The notes: generated by a model from the sequence alone, not told the origin. A DNA stretch of 64,000 nt from Rhodococcus sp. P1Y (GCF_003641205.1 NZ_CP032762.1:4340001-4404000); one strand, 5' to 3'. Positions 1-9,064 are shown, numbered from the stretch's first letter. Numbers and translations: made by a program.

Positions 1-429
1 TCGTCGAGCACCGTGGACGAGGTCCATCGCGCCGCCCATTCCTTTGACCATGTGCCCGGGAATCATCCAGTTCGCAAGATCGCCCGTTGCACTTACCTGC
101 ATCGCACCGAGCACTGCCACGTCGACCTGACCTCCGCGGATCATTCCGAACGACTGCGACGAGTCGAAGTACGAGGCTCCCGGCAGGACCGTGATCGTTT
201 CCTTGCCCGCATTGATGATCTCGGGATCGAGTTCGTCCTCGGTGGGGTACGGCCCGACTCCCAGGACACCGTTCTCGGAGTGAAGGATCACGGTGATGTC
301 GGTGGACAGGTAGTTCGGCACGAGGGTGGGCATCCCGATACCGAGGTTGACGTACTCGCCGTCGTTCAGTTCCTGCGCCACCCGCGCAGCCATCTGCTCT
401 CGTGTCAGTTTCACGATTGTCTCGCTCAT
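1..429 (-). CDS. pcaJ: 3-oxoadipate CoA-transferase subunit B, C-terminus beyond window edge
   Basis: Beta subunit of the succinyl-CoA:3-oxoadipate CoA-transferase, which activates beta-ketoadipate for thiolysis by PcaF. The visible 143 residues hold the family signature [11 protein letters not shown]; its glutamate (residue 52) is the residue that carries the CoA thioester in class I CoA-transferases. The start is fixed by the 4-base ATGA overlap with the pcaI stop codon, which indicates translational coupling of the two subunits. The gene runs off the left end, so about one third of the C-terminus is not seen. An acetoacetate-specific transferase (ScoB) is the main alternative, but adjacency to pcaI and to pcaD-pcaR-pcaF favours the adipate enzyme. 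Confidence 0.9.
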   Translation of the reverse strand, partial: MSETIVKLTREQMAARVAQELNDGEYVNLGIGMPTLVPNYLSTDITVILHSENGVLGVGPYPTEDELDPEIINAGKETITVLPGASYFDSSQSFGMIRGGQVDVAVLGAMQVSATGDLANWMIPGHMVKGMGGAMDLVHGARR

Positions 430-1175
430 GCTCGCACCGTCCGCTGTTCGATTCCCACGGCCACCGGGCCGACATGCACAACACGCTGGACATGGATCCC
501 CGGAGTGTGCACGTCGTCGGGTCCTATCTCACCTGGTTCGACCAGATGCTCGACCTGCGCGATCGTGATCCGACCCGACGCTGCGGCGGGCGGATTGAAA
601 TTTCGTGCGCTCGCGTGAAATACGAGGTTGCCGTGGCGGTCGCCCTTCCACGCGTGTACGAGTGCGTAATCGGCGACGATTCCCCGTTCCATCACGTATG
701 TGGTGCCGTCGAAGTCGCGAGTCTCCTTGGGTGGGCTCGCAATCGCGATACCCCCGCTGCCGTCGTATCGCAGCGGTAGTCCACCGTCGGCCACCTGGGT
801 TCCCACCCCCGCTGGGGTGAAGAAGGCCGGTATTCCTGCACCTCCCGCTCGCAGCCGCTCGGCAAGCGTCCCCTGCGGGGTCAGTTCCACCTCGAGTTCA
901 CCCGCCAGATACTGCCGGGCGAATTCCTTGTTCGATCCGACGTACGAACTGATGGTCCGTCTGATCCGTCGCTTCTCGAGAAGAACACCGAGGCCGAATC
1001 CATCTGTGCCGCAATTGTTGCTGACAACTTCCAGGTCGGTGGCGCCTTGCCGCAGGACTGCGTCGATCAGAAATTCCGGTACGCCGACCAGCCCGAACCC
1101 GCCAACCGCGACGGAAACTCCGTCAGGCATGTCGGCCACTGCTTCGGCAGCGCTCGCCACCACTTTGTCCATCAT
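426..1175 (-). CDS. pcaI: 3-oxoadipate CoA-transferase subunit A
   Basis: Alpha subunit partner of PcaJ in the beta-ketoadipate pathway. The 249-residue product has the family pattern of an N-terminal [15 protein letters not shown] segment, a GTDGFGLG loop and a C-terminal ARNFNP region. An open frame extends 82 codons further upstream, but those residues are Arg/Cys-rich and unlike any CoA-transferase. The start at the double Met (1175 or 1172) fits the family, and the divergent promoter region lies directly upstream. It is transcribed away from pcaD-pcaR-pcaF across a shared intergenic region that carries repeated candidate operators. Its stop overlaps the pcaJ start by 4 bases. Confidence 0.9.
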   Translation of the reverse strand: MMDKVVASAAEAVADMPDGVSVAVGGFGLVGVPEFLIDAVLRQGATDLEVVSNNCGTDGFGLGVLLEKRRIRRTISSYVGSNKEFARQYLAGELEVELTPQGTLAERLRAGGAGIPAFFTPAGVGTQVADGGLPLRYDGSGGIAIASPPKETRDFDGTTYVMERGIVADYALVHAWKGDRHGNLVFHASARNFNPPAAASGRITIAQVEHLVEPGEIGPDDVHTPGIHVQRVVHVGPVAVGIEQRTVRA

Positions 1176-1201
1176 GCGTCCGACTCTAGCAAAATTCGTG
1201 C

Positions 1202-1313
1202 GCAATGTGAACACGTGGACGCATTGCGAACACTTCTGCCAGTTTCGTTGCTCTGAGCGCACCATCACCCGTACGATGTTCGCATTGCGGCGAGACGTCC
1301 ACATCACGAACAC
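1202..1313. promoter_or_regulatory. repeated candidate PcaR operators in the pca divergent promoter
   Basis: Four related 13-mers lie between pcaI and the rightward pca genes: GCAATGTGAACAC (1202-1214), GCATTGCGAACAC (1221-1233), GCAATGCGAACAT on the minus strand (1276-1288), and a partial copy, ACATCACGAACAC (1301-1313). The first two are direct repeats with a 19-base period and the third is inverted. IclR-type PcaR proteins are known to bind such intergenic repeats. Assignment to the PcaR encoded at 2222-3037 is inference. Confidence 0.5.
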
Positions 1314-1339
1314 TTTTTGTCGAACCGGAGGAACATCCG

Positions 1340-1426
1340 ATGATTCATCCACCGCCCCGGTACACAGGCGACATCGTCGACCGAGTGCCGGCCGTCGTTC
1401 GCGCTCCATGCGAGGGACCATCGTGA
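1340..1426 (+). CDS. 28-codon ORF, possible leader peptide of pcaD
   Basis: A short ORF preceded by a strong Shine-Dalgarno (GGAGG at 1327-1331, 8 bases before ATG). It ends in TGA overlapping the probable GTG start of pcaD (GTGA, 1423-1426). The product begins MIHPPPRYTGDIVDR and ends APCEGPS; I recognise no family. The ribosome binding site is better than that of pcaD, so pcaD may be translated by coupling to it. It could instead be a truncated remnant of a gene lost from this position, where other rhodococci carry pcaHGB, although the visible residues do not resemble PcaH, PcaG or PcaB. It is not part of the PcaD reading frame. Confidence 0.4.
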   Translation: MIHPPPRYTGDIVDRVPAVVRAPCEGPS

Positions 1427-2225
1427 CCGTCGAACTGCCCTACGACCTCGTGCCGGGCTCGGGCACGCCCGGAGAGACCGTCGTACTGGTGGGGTCGCTC
1501 GGCTCCGACCGATCGATGTGGGATCGACAGCTGGCGGGTCTTGCCGAGGTCGTCGACGTCGTCGCGGTCGATCTTCGGGGGCATGGGCAGTCACCTGTCC
1601 CGGCGGGGCCGTACTCGATCGACGAGTTGGCCGAAGATGTTCTCGCAGTGATCGATTCCCTCGATCGTGACCGTGTGCATCTCGTCGGACTCTCGCTCGG
1701 CGGTGCGATCGCGCAGTGGATCGCAGTGCACCGCCCCGCGCGGGTTCTCACCCTCACCCTTCTGTGTACGTCGGCTCGGTTCGGCGACCCACAGGGATGG
1801 CTCGACCGCGCAGCTGCGGTACGCGCCGACGGCACCGAATCGATTGCCCAAGCAGTGCTTTCGCGGTGGTTCACGCCCGAACTGGCCGCACGAGACGCCG
1901 AACTCACTGCGCACCACCGAGCGATGATCAGCAACACGCCCGACGAGGGCTATGCGGCGGCGTGCGAGGCGTTGGCCGCGTGGGACAACCGGGCCGACCT
2001 CGGCCGGATCAGTGCTCGCACGCTTGTCGTCGCAGGCGAGCAGGATCCGGCCACCACCCCGCCGACCTGAGAATCATCGCCGACGGCGTAGCCCGATCGA
2101 CATTTCACGTAGTGCCGAACGCAGCCCACCTCGCAAACGTAGAGCAGGCAGAAACCGTCACCTCGCTCATCGTTCGGCACATCACCGGCGACGCGTACCG
2201 ATCGAACGCTGCGGAGCACACATGA
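1423..2225 (+). pseudogene. pcaD: 3-oxoadipate enol-lactone hydrolase with apparent one-base frameshift
   Basis: An alpha/beta hydrolase that opens 3-oxoadipate enol-lactone. From the GTG at 1423 the product starts (M)TVELPYDLV, as PcaD usually does, and carries the oxyanion segment VGSLGSDRSMW and the nucleophile elbow GLSLGG (Ser 91). The frame then meets TGA at 2068-2070 just after VVAGEQDPAT. The missing C-terminus continues without interruption in the -1 frame (ADLRIIADGVA, then NAAHLANVE with the catalytic His) to a stop at 2223-2225. That stop overlaps the pcaR ATG by 4 bases, as expected of the native gene. Adding one C to the C run at 2057-2060 restores a normal protein of about 266 residues. 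A sequencing error is as likely as a real mutation. The PcaC domain fused to it in many rhodococci (PcaL) is absent. Confidence 0.85.
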
Positions 2226-3037
2226 CCGAACAGCAGGGCCCTTCCCCCGACTACGTCCAATCGCTCGCGCGCGGTCTCGCAGTCATCAGGGCGTTCGACG
2301 CCGAACATCCGCGCAGAACGTTGTCCGACGTCGCGAGGACCACCGATCTGACCAGAGCGACTACCCGTCGATTTCTCCTGACTCTCGTCGAGCTGGGATA
2401 CGTTCGCAGCGATGGATCACTGTTCTGGCTGACCCCCCGCGTCCTGGAACTCGGATACAGCTACCTGTCCTCGCTGTCACTTCCCGAGGTCGCGGGCCCT
2501 CACCTCGAAGCTCTGGCCGAGCAGACACGGGAGTCGTCCTCGGTCTCCATTCTCGATGGCGACGACGTCGTCTACGTTGCCCGCGTCCCGGTCAGCAGGA
2601 TCATGACCGTCGCGATCACCATCGGAACTCGATTTCCGGCGTACGCGACGTCGATGGGCCGAGTTCTTCTCGCCGGGCTGTCCTCGGAGTTGCTGGAACG
2701 CTATCTGGCGCGAGTCGAGCTTGCCGCGCTCACCACCAAGACGATCACCGATGCCGCCTCGCTGCGCGCCGAGCTCGACGCCGTTCGCGCACAGGGTTTC
2801 TGCCTGGTCGATCAGGAACTCGAGGAGGGCCTTCGATCCATCGCAGCTCCCATCCGGGACCACACCGGAGAGGTCGTCGCGGCCGCGAACGTCTCCATGC
2901 AAGCGGCCAGACACTCGTCCGACGGCGTGCGGGAACATCTGTTGCCTGCGCTCCTCCGCGCCACCGCAGGCATCGAATCCGATCTTCTGTCCGTGCAATC
3001 GCAGTCCACCGATAACAAAGGAACACACCATGCCTGA
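2222..3037 (+). CDS. pcaR: IclR-family regulator of the pca genes
   Basis: A 271-residue IclR protein. An N-terminal winged helix (about residues 10-75, with LSDVARTTDLTRATTRRFL as the recognition region) is followed by the effector-binding domain (SSSVSILDGDDVVYVARVP, then GRVLLAGLS and the C-terminal GLRSIAAPI). PcaR proteins sense beta-ketoadipate and activate or derepress pca genes. The start is fixed by the ATGA overlap with the true pcaD stop, and the 3' end overlaps pcaF by 8 bases, so it lies inside the operon it is expected to control. The order pcaD-pcaR-pcaF matches the known rhodococcal order pcaL-pcaR-pcaF. Confidence 0.88.
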   Translation: MTEQQGPSPDYVQSLARGLAVIRAFDAEHPRRTLSDVARTTDLTRATTRRFLLTLVELGYVRSDGSLFWLTPRVLELGYSYLSSLSLPEVAGPHLEALAEQTRESSSVSILDGDDVVYVARVPVSRIMTVAITIGTRFPAYATSMGRVLLAGLSSELLERYLARVELAALTTKTITDAASLRAELDAVRAQGFCLVDQELEEGLRSIAAPIRDHTGEVVAAANVSMQAARHSSDGVREHLLPALLRATAGIESDLLSVQSQSTDNKGTHHA

Positions 3038-4241
3038 CGCCGTCATCTGCGAGCCGCTACGCACCCCCGTCGGCCGCTTCGGCGGAGTGTTCCGCGACAT
3101 CACACCCGAGTCGCTCGCAGCCACCGTCATCACCGAGATCGTGACCCGCACCGGCATTTCCGGCTCGGACATCGACGACGTGATCCTCGGACAGGCGTCG
3201 CCGAACGGTGATGCGCCCGCCATCGGTCGTGTCGCAGCCCTCGACGCAGGACTCGGCGTCGATGTGCCGGGACAGCAAGTCGATCGGCGATGTGGGTCCG
3301 GTCTGCAGGCCGTCCTTCAAGCTTGTTTCCAGGTGCAGTCCGGCGGCAGCGACCTAGTGCTGGCCGGCGGCGCCGAGAGCATGAGCCAGGCAGAGTTCTA
3401 TGCAACGGGGATGCGCTGGGGCGTGAAGGCCGAGGCCGTCGCCTTGTCCGATCGACTCGCCCGAGCCCGCGTGACGGCAGGCGGCAAAAACTACCCCGTT
3501 CCCGGCGGCATGATCGAAACCGCCGAGAATCTGCGGGCCGACTTCGCGATCAGTCGGACCGACCAGGACGCACTCGCGGTTCTGTCGCACCGGAAGGCCG
3601 TCGCCGCACAGCAGAACGGCGTCTTCGCCGAGGAGATCGTCGGAGTAACCGTGCCGCAACGCAAGTCGGATCCTCTCGTCGTCGATACCGACGAACACCC
3701 GCGCGCCGACACGAACGTCGAAGCGCTGTCGAAGCTACGGGCGATCCGCGCGAACATCGATCCCGAGTCGACGGTCACCGCTGGCAACGCCAGCGGCCAA
3801 AACGACGGCGCAGCACTGGCGATCGTCACGACCCCGGAGAAAGCAAACGCACTGGGGCTCCGACCCATCGCGCGGCTCGTCAGCTGGGCGGTGGCGGGAG
3901 TCCCGCCCCGAACCATGGGAATCGGACCTGTCCCCGCGACCGAGAAAGCTCTCGGCCGGGTCGGTTTGACGTTGTCCGACATGGACGTCATCGAGCTCAA
4001 TGAGGCCTTCGCGGCGCAGACCCTGGCGGTACTACGCACGTGGGGTGTCGAACCGGACGATCCACGGCTCAACCCCAACGGTTCCGGCATTTCGATCGGC
4101 CATCCTGTCGGCGCCACCGGCGGCCGAATTCTCGCAACGTTGCTGCGCGAGCTCGACCGTCGCGAGGCTCGCTACGGTCTCGAAACCATGTGCATCGGAG
4201 GCGGTCAGGGCCTCGCTGCAGTGTTCGAAAGAATTGGTTGA
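3030..4241 (+). CDS. pcaF: 3-oxoadipyl-CoA thiolase
   Basis: A thiolase of 403 residues that cleaves 3-oxoadipyl-CoA to succinyl-CoA and acetyl-CoA, the last step of the pathway. It shows the acyl-accepting cysteine in RRCGSGLQA (Cys 88), the NEAFAAQ motif, the histidine in GHPVGATG and the second cysteine in CIGGGQG. The length is normal. The ATG at 3030 lies inside the end of pcaR (8-base overlap), giving tight coupling. A strong hairpin follows the gene before the convergent clpX. A generic acetyl-CoA acetyltransferase is the alternative, but the operon context supports PcaF. Confidence 0.9.
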   Translation: MPDAVICEPLRTPVGRFGGVFRDITPESLAATVITEIVTRTGISGSDIDDVILGQASPNGDAPAIGRVAALDAGLGVDVPGQQVDRRCGSGLQAVLQACFQVQSGGSDLVLAGGAESMSQAEFYATGMRWGVKAEAVALSDRLARARVTAGGKNYPVPGGMIETAENLRADFAISRTDQDALAVLSHRKAVAAQQNGVFAEEIVGVTVPQRKSDPLVVDTDEHPRADTNVEALSKLRAIRANIDPESTVTAGNASGQNDGAALAIVTTPEKANALGLRPIARLVSWAVAGVPPRTMGIGPVPATEKALGRVGLTLSDMDVIELNEAFAAQTLAVLRTWGVEPDDPRLNPNGSGISIGHPVGATGGRILATLLRELDRREARYGLETMCIGGGQGLAAVFERIG

Positions 4242-4260
4242 TCCCTGAGCCGTAACGAGA

Positions 4261-4292
4261 AGACCCGGTCACCGAGGACGGTGACCGGGTCT
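4261..4292. terminator. bidirectional terminator between pcaF and clpX
   Basis: A perfect 13-bp stem (AGACCCGGTCACC with GGTGACCGGGTCT) and a 6-base loop between the convergent ends of pcaF and clpX, followed by a T-rich stretch on the plus strand. Confidence 0.85.
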
Positions 4293-4306
4293 TTGTCTCT
4301 TGTCTA

Positions 4307-5587
4307 CTACGCCGACTTGTCGCGACGCTCGGGCCGCTCCGGCTTGCGGGGAACGATCGTGGGCAACACGTTGTCGTTGACGGTTTCCGAGGTCACTACG
4401 ACCTTGGCCACGTCGTCGCGGCTCGGAATGTCGAACATCACCGGGTTCAGAACCTCTTCGAGAATCGCACGGAGCCCGCGAGCACCGGTTCCTCGGAGGA
4501 TTGCCTGATCGGCGATCGCTTCGAGCGCGTCCTTGGTGAATTCGAGCTCGACATTGTCCATCTCGAACAGGCGGCTGTACTGCTTGACCAGCGCGTTTTT
4601 CGGCTCGGACAAGATGGTGACGAGTGATTCCTTGTCGAGATTGGTGACCGAGGCTACAACCGGCAGTCGCCCGATGAACTCCGGAATCAATCCGAACTTG
4701 ATCAAATCCTCTGGCATGACCTCTGCGAAGTGATCCTGAGTGTCGATCTCTGCCTTCGATCGAACCTCTGCACCGAATCCCAAGCCACGTTTGCCCACCC
4801 GATCGGACACGATCTTCTCGAGCCCGGCGAAGGCACCCGCCACGATGAACAGCACGTTCGTCGTGTCGATCTGTATGAACTCCTGGTGCGGGTGCTTACG
4901 GCCGCCCTGCGGGGGAACACTTGCTTGCGTGCCCTCGAGGATTTTCAGCAGCGCCTGCTGGACACCTTCGCCCGAGACGTCGCGAGTGATCGACGGGTTT
5001 TCGCTCTTGCGAGCGATCTTGTCGACCTCGTCGATGTAGATGATGCCGGTCTCAGCGCGCTTCACGTCGTAGTCGGCGGCTTGAATCAGTTTCAGCAGAA
5101 TGTTCTCGACGTCTTCGCCGACATACCCGGCCTCGGTGAGGGCGGTGGCGTCGGCGATCGCGAACGGAACGTTAAGCATCTTCGCCAAGGTCTGAGCCAA
5201 GTAGGTCTTGCCGCAACCGGTCGGTCCGAGCATCAAAATATTCGATTTCGCCAGCTCGACGGTCTCGCCGCGGGCATCGCGCGCCTTGTCACCGGCTTGA
5301 ATGCGCTTGTAATGGTTGTACACAGCAACAGCCAGCGTGCGCTTGGCCGTGTCCTGCCCGATCACGTAGTTCTCGAGGAAGTCTCTGATCTCGGAAGGTT
5401 TCGGCAGGTCGTCGAGTTTGACCTCGCTCGATTCGGCGAGTTCCTCCTCGATGATCTCGTTGCACAGGTCGATGCACTCATCGCAGATGTACACCCCTGG
5501 TCCTGCAATGAGCTTCTTCACCTGTTTTTGGCTCTTGCCGCAGAAAGAGCATTTCAGGAGATCACCACCGTCACCGATGCGTGCCAT
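4307..5587 (-). CDS. clpX: ATP-dependent Clp protease ATP-binding subunit ClpX
   Basis: An AAA+ unfoldase (426 residues) that recognises substrates and feeds them into the ClpP1P2 barrel. The N-terminal zinc-binding domain has four cysteines (13, 16, 35, 38). Walker A is GPTGCGKT (121-128), Walker B is IIYIDEVDK (about 182-190), and sensor and Arg-finger segments follow (RGTGARGLR). The ATG is preceded by AGGAA-like sequence. It sits downstream of clpP2, separated by 321 bases, so it probably has its own promoter. The order clpP1-clpP2-clpX matches mycobacteria. Confidence 0.97.
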   Translation of the reverse strand: MARIGDGGDLLKCSFCGKSQKQVKKLIAGPGVYICDECIDLCNEIIEEELAESSEVKLDDLPKPSEIRDFLENYVIGQDTAKRTLAVAVYNHYKRIQAGDKARDARGETVELAKSNILMLGPTGCGKTYLAQTLAKMLNVPFAIADATALTEAGYVGEDVENILLKLIQAADYDVKRAETGIIYIDEVDKIARKSENPSITRDVSGEGVQQALLKILEGTQASVPPQGGRKHPHQEFIQIDTTNVLFIVAGAFAGLEKIVSDRVGKRGLGFGAEVRSKAEIDTQDHFAEVMPEDLIKFGLIPEFIGRLPVVASVTNLDKESLVTILSEPKNALVKQYSRLFEMDNVELEFTKDALEAIADQAILRGTGARGLRAILEEVLNPVMFDIPSRDDVAKVVVTSETVNDNVLPTIVPRKPERPERRDKSA

Positions 5588-5908
5588 GTTCGAGGTTCCT
5601 ACTTCCTTGTCCGCGCCTGGCCACCGTCACACCCGATCCCGGATATGAGTTCAGCCGTGAGCAACTTCTCGATCGACAGCGTTCGAGCCCTGGATCGACC
5701 GTACCCGTGATCCTGCGAGCAGGACGGGTTGTTTCCGGTGATTCGCGCTCGAATTCTCACGAATCTCTCGCACGCTACCGCTGTGCACCACCGAAGTGTC
5801 GCCTCGATGACCTCGAAGCGTTACGCACGGCATCTGCGCAGAGTGTCGGACGGAGGGTTCGCCCACGCCCGACACCTACCAGCGATCCTGCGAAGATACC
5901 CGCTGTTG
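5588..5908. other. clpX-clpP2 intergenic region with hairpin
   Basis: 321 bases without a credible gene. The only clear structure is a nested hairpin at 5843-5875: an outer GTGTCGG/CCGACAC stem with an inner GGG-TTCG-CCC. It lies just past the clpP2 stop and is a candidate terminator or transcript-end stabiliser, although no T run follows on the minus strand. The remainder should hold the clpX promoter; I could not place it with confidence. Confidence 0.55.
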
Positions 5909-6550
5909 CTACTTCTGCGCCGACAACTTGCGGTACTCGAAGACTGTGTCGATGATTCCGTAGTCTTTGGCCTGCTCGGCGGTCAGGATCTTGTCGCGAT
6001 CGGTGTCCTTGCGGATCACGTCGGGATCCTTGCCGGTGTGGCGTCCGAGGGTGGTCTCCATCAATCGACGCATGCGCTCGATCTCGGCTGCCTGGATCTC
6101 GAGATCGGAGACCTGGCCCTGGATTCCGCCGCTGGAGGGCTGGTGGATCAGCACACGAGCATTCGGCAGCGCTGCGCGCTTACCCGGGGTGCCTGCCGCC
6201 AGCAGAACAGCAGCAGCGGACGCTGCCTGACCGAGGCACACGGTAGCCACGTCGGCACGCACGTACTGCATCGTGTCGTAGATCGCCATCAGCGACGTGA
6301 ACGAACCACCGGGCGAGTTGATGTACATCGTGATGTCGCGATCGGGGTCGAGGCCCTCCAACACGAGGAGCTGAGCCATGACGTCGTTCGCGGACGCGTC
6401 GTCCACCTGCACGCCGAGGAAGATGATGCGCTCCTCGAAGAGCTTGTTGTACGGGTTCGATTCCTTGACGCCGTAGCTGGAGTGCTCGACGAAGGACGGC
6501 AGAATGTACCGCGAAGACGGCAACTGATTTGGGTCGAACAGGTTTGTCAT
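5909..6550 (-). CDS. clpP2: ATP-dependent Clp protease proteolytic subunit ClpP2
   Basis: A serine protease subunit of 213 residues. The nucleophile is Ser 111 in GQAASAAA and the general base is His 136 in IHQPSSGG; the third residue is the aspartate of the DTDRD segment. In actinobacteria ClpP1 and ClpP2 form a mixed tetradecamer with ClpX or ClpC. The longer N-terminal extension (to about [16 protein letters not shown]) is typical of ClpP2. It lies 48 bases downstream of clpP1, so one transcript is likely. Confidence 0.96.
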   Translation of the reverse strand: MTNLFDPNQLPSSRYILPSFVEHSSYGVKESNPYNKLFEERIIFLGVQVDDASANDVMAQLLVLEGLDPDRDITMYINSPGGSFTSLMAIYDTMQYVRADVATVCLGQAASAAAVLLAAGTPGKRAALPNARVLIHQPSSGGIQGQVSDLEIQAAEIERMRRLMETTLGRHTGKDPDVIRKDTDRDKILTAEQAKDYGIIDTVFEYRKLSAQK

Positions 6551-6598
6551 CGTTTCTCCAAGATGTGGGTGATCGAGGGTGCTGGAATACCGGGCGAT

Positions 6599-7249
6599 CT
6601 ACTCGCCGATCCCACCTGCCTGCTGTGCACGGCTGACGACGTGATCCACGAACCCGTATTCCTTGGCCGCAGCCGCGGTGAACCAGCGGTCACGGTCGGA
6701 GTCCTCGGTGATCTGCTCGACGGTCTGACCGGTGTGCAGCGCGATCAGCTCGGCCATCTCACGCTTGGTGTGCGCGAACTGCTCGGCCATGATGGCGATG
6801 TCACTGGCGCTACCACCGATACCCGCGGACGGCTGGTGCATCATGATGCGGGCGTGCGGCAGTGCGTAGCGCTTGCCCTTCGCTCCTGCGGAGAGCAGGA
6901 ACTGGCCCATCGACGCGGCGAGACCCATGCCGTATGTGGCAACGTCGCACTCGGCGAATTCCATGGTGTCGAAGATGGCCATGCCTGCGGTGACCGATCC
7001 GCCGGGCGAGTTGATGTACAGCGCGATGTCACGCGTTGCATCCTCGGCAGACAGAAGAAGAATCTGCGCGCACAGCTTGTTGGCGATGTCGTCGTCGACC
7101 TGAGTACCGAGGAAAATGATGCGGTTTTGAAGTAGACGCTCGTACACCGAGTCGCTGAGATTCAGGCCCGCTGAGGCCGAAGTCATGACGGGACTCTGCT
7201 GCTGCGAAGCCGCCGGGTTCTGAACAGTCACGGTACCTGCCTTTTCCAT
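6599..7249 (-). CDS. clpP1: ATP-dependent Clp protease proteolytic subunit ClpP1
   Basis: The first ClpP subunit, with Ser in GLAASMGQF and His in MMHQPSAGIGG. The conserved body starts at GLNLSDSVYERLL. Upstream start choices are GTG at 7276, ATG at 7249 (AGGAAC about 10 bases before it) and ATG at 7186 (closest to the usual length but without a visible ribosome binding site). I chose 7249 because of that site. The N-terminal residues up to about 30 are probably a propeptide or disordered. It lies upstream of and is probably co-transcribed with clpP2. Confidence 0.93.
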   Translation of the reverse strand: MEKAGTVTVQNPAASQQQSPVMTSASAGLNLSDSVYERLLQNRIIFLGTQVDDDIANKLCAQILLLSAEDATRDIALYINSPGGSVTAGMAIFDTMEFAECDVATYGMGLAASMGQFLLSAGAKGKRYALPHARIMMHQPSAGIGGSASDIAIMAEQFAHTKREMAELIALHTGQTVEQITEDSDRDRWFTAAAAKEYGFVDHVVSRAQQAGGIGE

Positions 7250-7284
7250 ACGATCGTTGGTTCCTGATACAGACACTAACGAAA

Positions 7285-7316
7285 GACGGCGGCCCCGGAG
7301 TCCCGGAACCGCCGTC
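7285..7316 (-). terminator. terminator after tig
   Basis: An inverted repeat (8-bp arms GACGGCGG/CCGCCGTC) directly after the tig stop, followed on the minus strand by TTTCG. It separates tig from the clpP1 promoter region. Confidence 0.7.
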
Positions 7317-7330
7317 GTTCGCTGTCAGCG

Positions 7331-8707
7331 TTACTTCTCTTGTTCACCCTCGGCAGAATCGCCTGCTGCAGGCTCTTCTGCGTCCGCTGGGCCACCGAAG
7401 AGCTCGGTGGTATCCACGGCGGCACCGGTGGTGTCGGTGACGTTCACGCGATCGACGACGGAGGCAAGAGCCTTGCCGCGTCGCACGTCCGCGAACACTG
7501 CGCCGAGCTGATTGGCCTGCTGCACCTGCTGGATGAATTCCTCGGGCGAGATGCCGTAGCGCTGCGCCTGGAAGATGATCCGCTCGGTGAGCTCGTCCTG
7601 GCCGACCTGCGTCTGCTCAGCTTCTGCGATTGCGTCGAGGAGCAACTGCGTCCGGACCGACTTCTCGGCCGTCTCCTTGACGTCCTTGTCGAACTCTTCG
7701 CGGCTCGATCCCTGCGACTCGAGCAGCTCGGCAAGCTTTGCCTCGTCGTGGTCGAGGCCGTGGATGGCCTCGTGCAGCTGGGAGTCGACCTCGGCCTTGA
7801 CGACCGCTTCCGGAGCCGGGATCTCGACCGTGTCCAACAGCGTCTCGAGAACCTTGTCGCGAATCTGGCCAGCCTGCTCGACCTTCTTGACCCGCTCGAC
7901 GCGCGTCTTCAGATCGGCGAGCAGTTCTTCCATGGTGTCGAACTCGCTTGCCAACTGAGCGAACTCGTCGTCTGCCTCGGGCAGCTCGCGCTCCTTGACG
8001 GAGACGACCTTGACCGTGACGACTGCTTCCTTGCCCGCGAAGTCGCCTGCAACGAGCGTGGAGGTGAAGTCCTTCGACTCGTCGATGGACACTCCGACGA
8101 TGGCCTCGTCCAGTCCCTCGATGAGCTGACCGGAACCGACCTCGTGCGAGAGGCCGCTGGCCGACGCCTCTTCGACCGTCTCGCCGTCGACCGTGGCCGA
8201 CAGGTCGATCGACACGAAGTCGCCGTCCTGCACCGCGCGGTCGACGCCGGTGAGGGTGCCGAAGCGCTGACGCAGCGACTGGAGCTGCTCGTCGACTGCC
8301 TCGTCGCTGATCTCGAGCGGATCGACGGTGACCTCGATGGTCGAGTAGTCAGGCAACGTGATCTCGGGACGAACGTCGACCTCGGCGGTGAACGTGAGCT
8401 CCTCGCCGTCCTCGATCTTGGTGATTTCGATGTCGGGCTGGCCGATCACCTTGATCTGCTCGGCGGTGACTGCCTCGGAGTAGCGCGTCGGAAGAGCGTC
8501 GTTGACGACCTGCTCGAGCACTGCGCCGCGGCCGACGCGAGCTTCGAGAAGCTTGGCCGGAGCCTTGCCCGGACGGAATCCGGGTAGACGGATCTGCTGA
8601 GCGAGAGCCTTGTAGGCGCGGTCGAAATCAGGCTTGAGCTCCTCGAAGGGCACCTCAACGTTGATACGGACTCGCGTCGGGCTGAGCTGCTCGACGGTGC
8701 TCTTCAC
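7331..8707 (-). CDS. tig: trigger factor
   Basis: A ribosome-associated chaperone and peptidyl-prolyl isomerase of 458 residues. The N-terminal ribosome-docking signature GFRPGKAP is present at about residue 45. The FKBP-type domain follows (about 150-240, with [16 protein letters not shown]), then the helical C-terminal chaperone arms and an acidic tail. It starts at GTG (8705-8707), with AAGGAG about 8 bases upstream. Its position before clpP1-clpP2 is conserved in the order. Confidence 0.96.
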   Translation of the reverse strand: MKSTVEQLSPTRVRINVEVPFEELKPDFDRAYKALAQQIRLPGFRPGKAPAKLLEARVGRGAVLEQVVNDALPTRYSEAVTAEQIKVIGQPDIEITKIEDGEELTFTAEVDVRPEITLPDYSTIEVTVDPLEISDEAVDEQLQSLRQRFGTLTGVDRAVQDGDFVSIDLSATVDGETVEEASASGLSHEVGSGQLIEGLDEAIVGVSIDESKDFTSTLVAGDFAGKEAVVTVKVVSVKERELPEADDEFAQLASEFDTMEELLADLKTRVERVKKVEQAGQIRDKVLETLLDTVEIPAPEAVVKAEVDSQLHEAIHGLDHDEAKLAELLESQGSSREEFDKDVKETAEKSVRTQLLLDAIAEAEQTQVGQDELTERIIFQAQRYGISPEEFIQQVQQANQLGAVFADVRRGKALASVVDRVNVTDTTGAAVDTTELFGGPADAEEPAAGDSAEGEQEK

Positions 8708-8818
8708 GGGTCATGCTCCTTCTGGTGGTCGTGCCTTGCTGTCGGACCGATCCGCCTCGTCACACACGGCTGACCGCTGTGACCAGGGGCGAATCTTATG
8801 GCGAAGTGAACCTTCGTC

Positions 8819-8848
8819 AGAAGCCGGACCCATGTGGATCCGGCTTCT
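8819..8848 (-). terminator. hairpin downstream of tRNA-Pro
   Basis: A 10-bp inverted repeat (AGAAGCCGGA/TCCGGCTTCT) lying 7 bases beyond the 3' end of tRNA-Pro. It is probably the tRNA terminator and also separates it from tig. Confidence 0.7.
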
Positions 8849-8855
8849 ACTTTGT

Positions 8856-8928
8856 CGGGGTGACAGGAATTGAACCTGCGACCCTCCGCTCCCAAAGCGG
8901 ATGCGCTACCAAGCTGCGCCACACCCCG
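8856..8928 (-). tRNA. tRNA-Pro (TGG anticodon)
   Basis: A 73-nt cloverleaf on the minus strand: acceptor CGGGGTG/CACCCCG, anticodon loop TTTGGGA (TGG at positions 34-36), T-arm GCAGG-TTCAATT-CCTGT. No CCA is encoded. Confidence 0.96.
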
Positions 8929-9017
8929 TCGTACCGACACTGTTCAACCTACAGGCTCCATTGAACAGCACACACCAGCGGTCCCCGTGGCCGGGCCACC
9001 GCGTGCTTCCTCGACGA

Positions 9018-9064
9018 CTCTACATGCAGGCAATTTGTCATCCGGAACCGTCGTTATGTAGAGT
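9018..9064 (+). promoter_or_regulatory. putative tRNA-Gly promoter with inverted repeat
   Basis: TTGTCA (9035-9040) and TAGAGT (9059-9064) are 18 bases apart, about 50 bases before tRNA-Gly, and resemble -35/-10 elements. An 8-bp inverted repeat CTCTACAT (9018-9025) / ATGTAGAG (9056-9063) overlaps it. Confidence 0.4.

Noticed and set aside
1340..1420. The possibility that the short ORF and pcaD are one frameshifted gene
   Set aside because: The GTG at 1423 already gives the full family N-terminus (TVELPYDLV), so no extra N-terminal part is needed.
4730..7135. Long plus-strand frames opposite clpX and clpP
   Set aside because: Antisense to the Clp genes, with low-complexity Leu/Val/Asp-rich products; no start signals.
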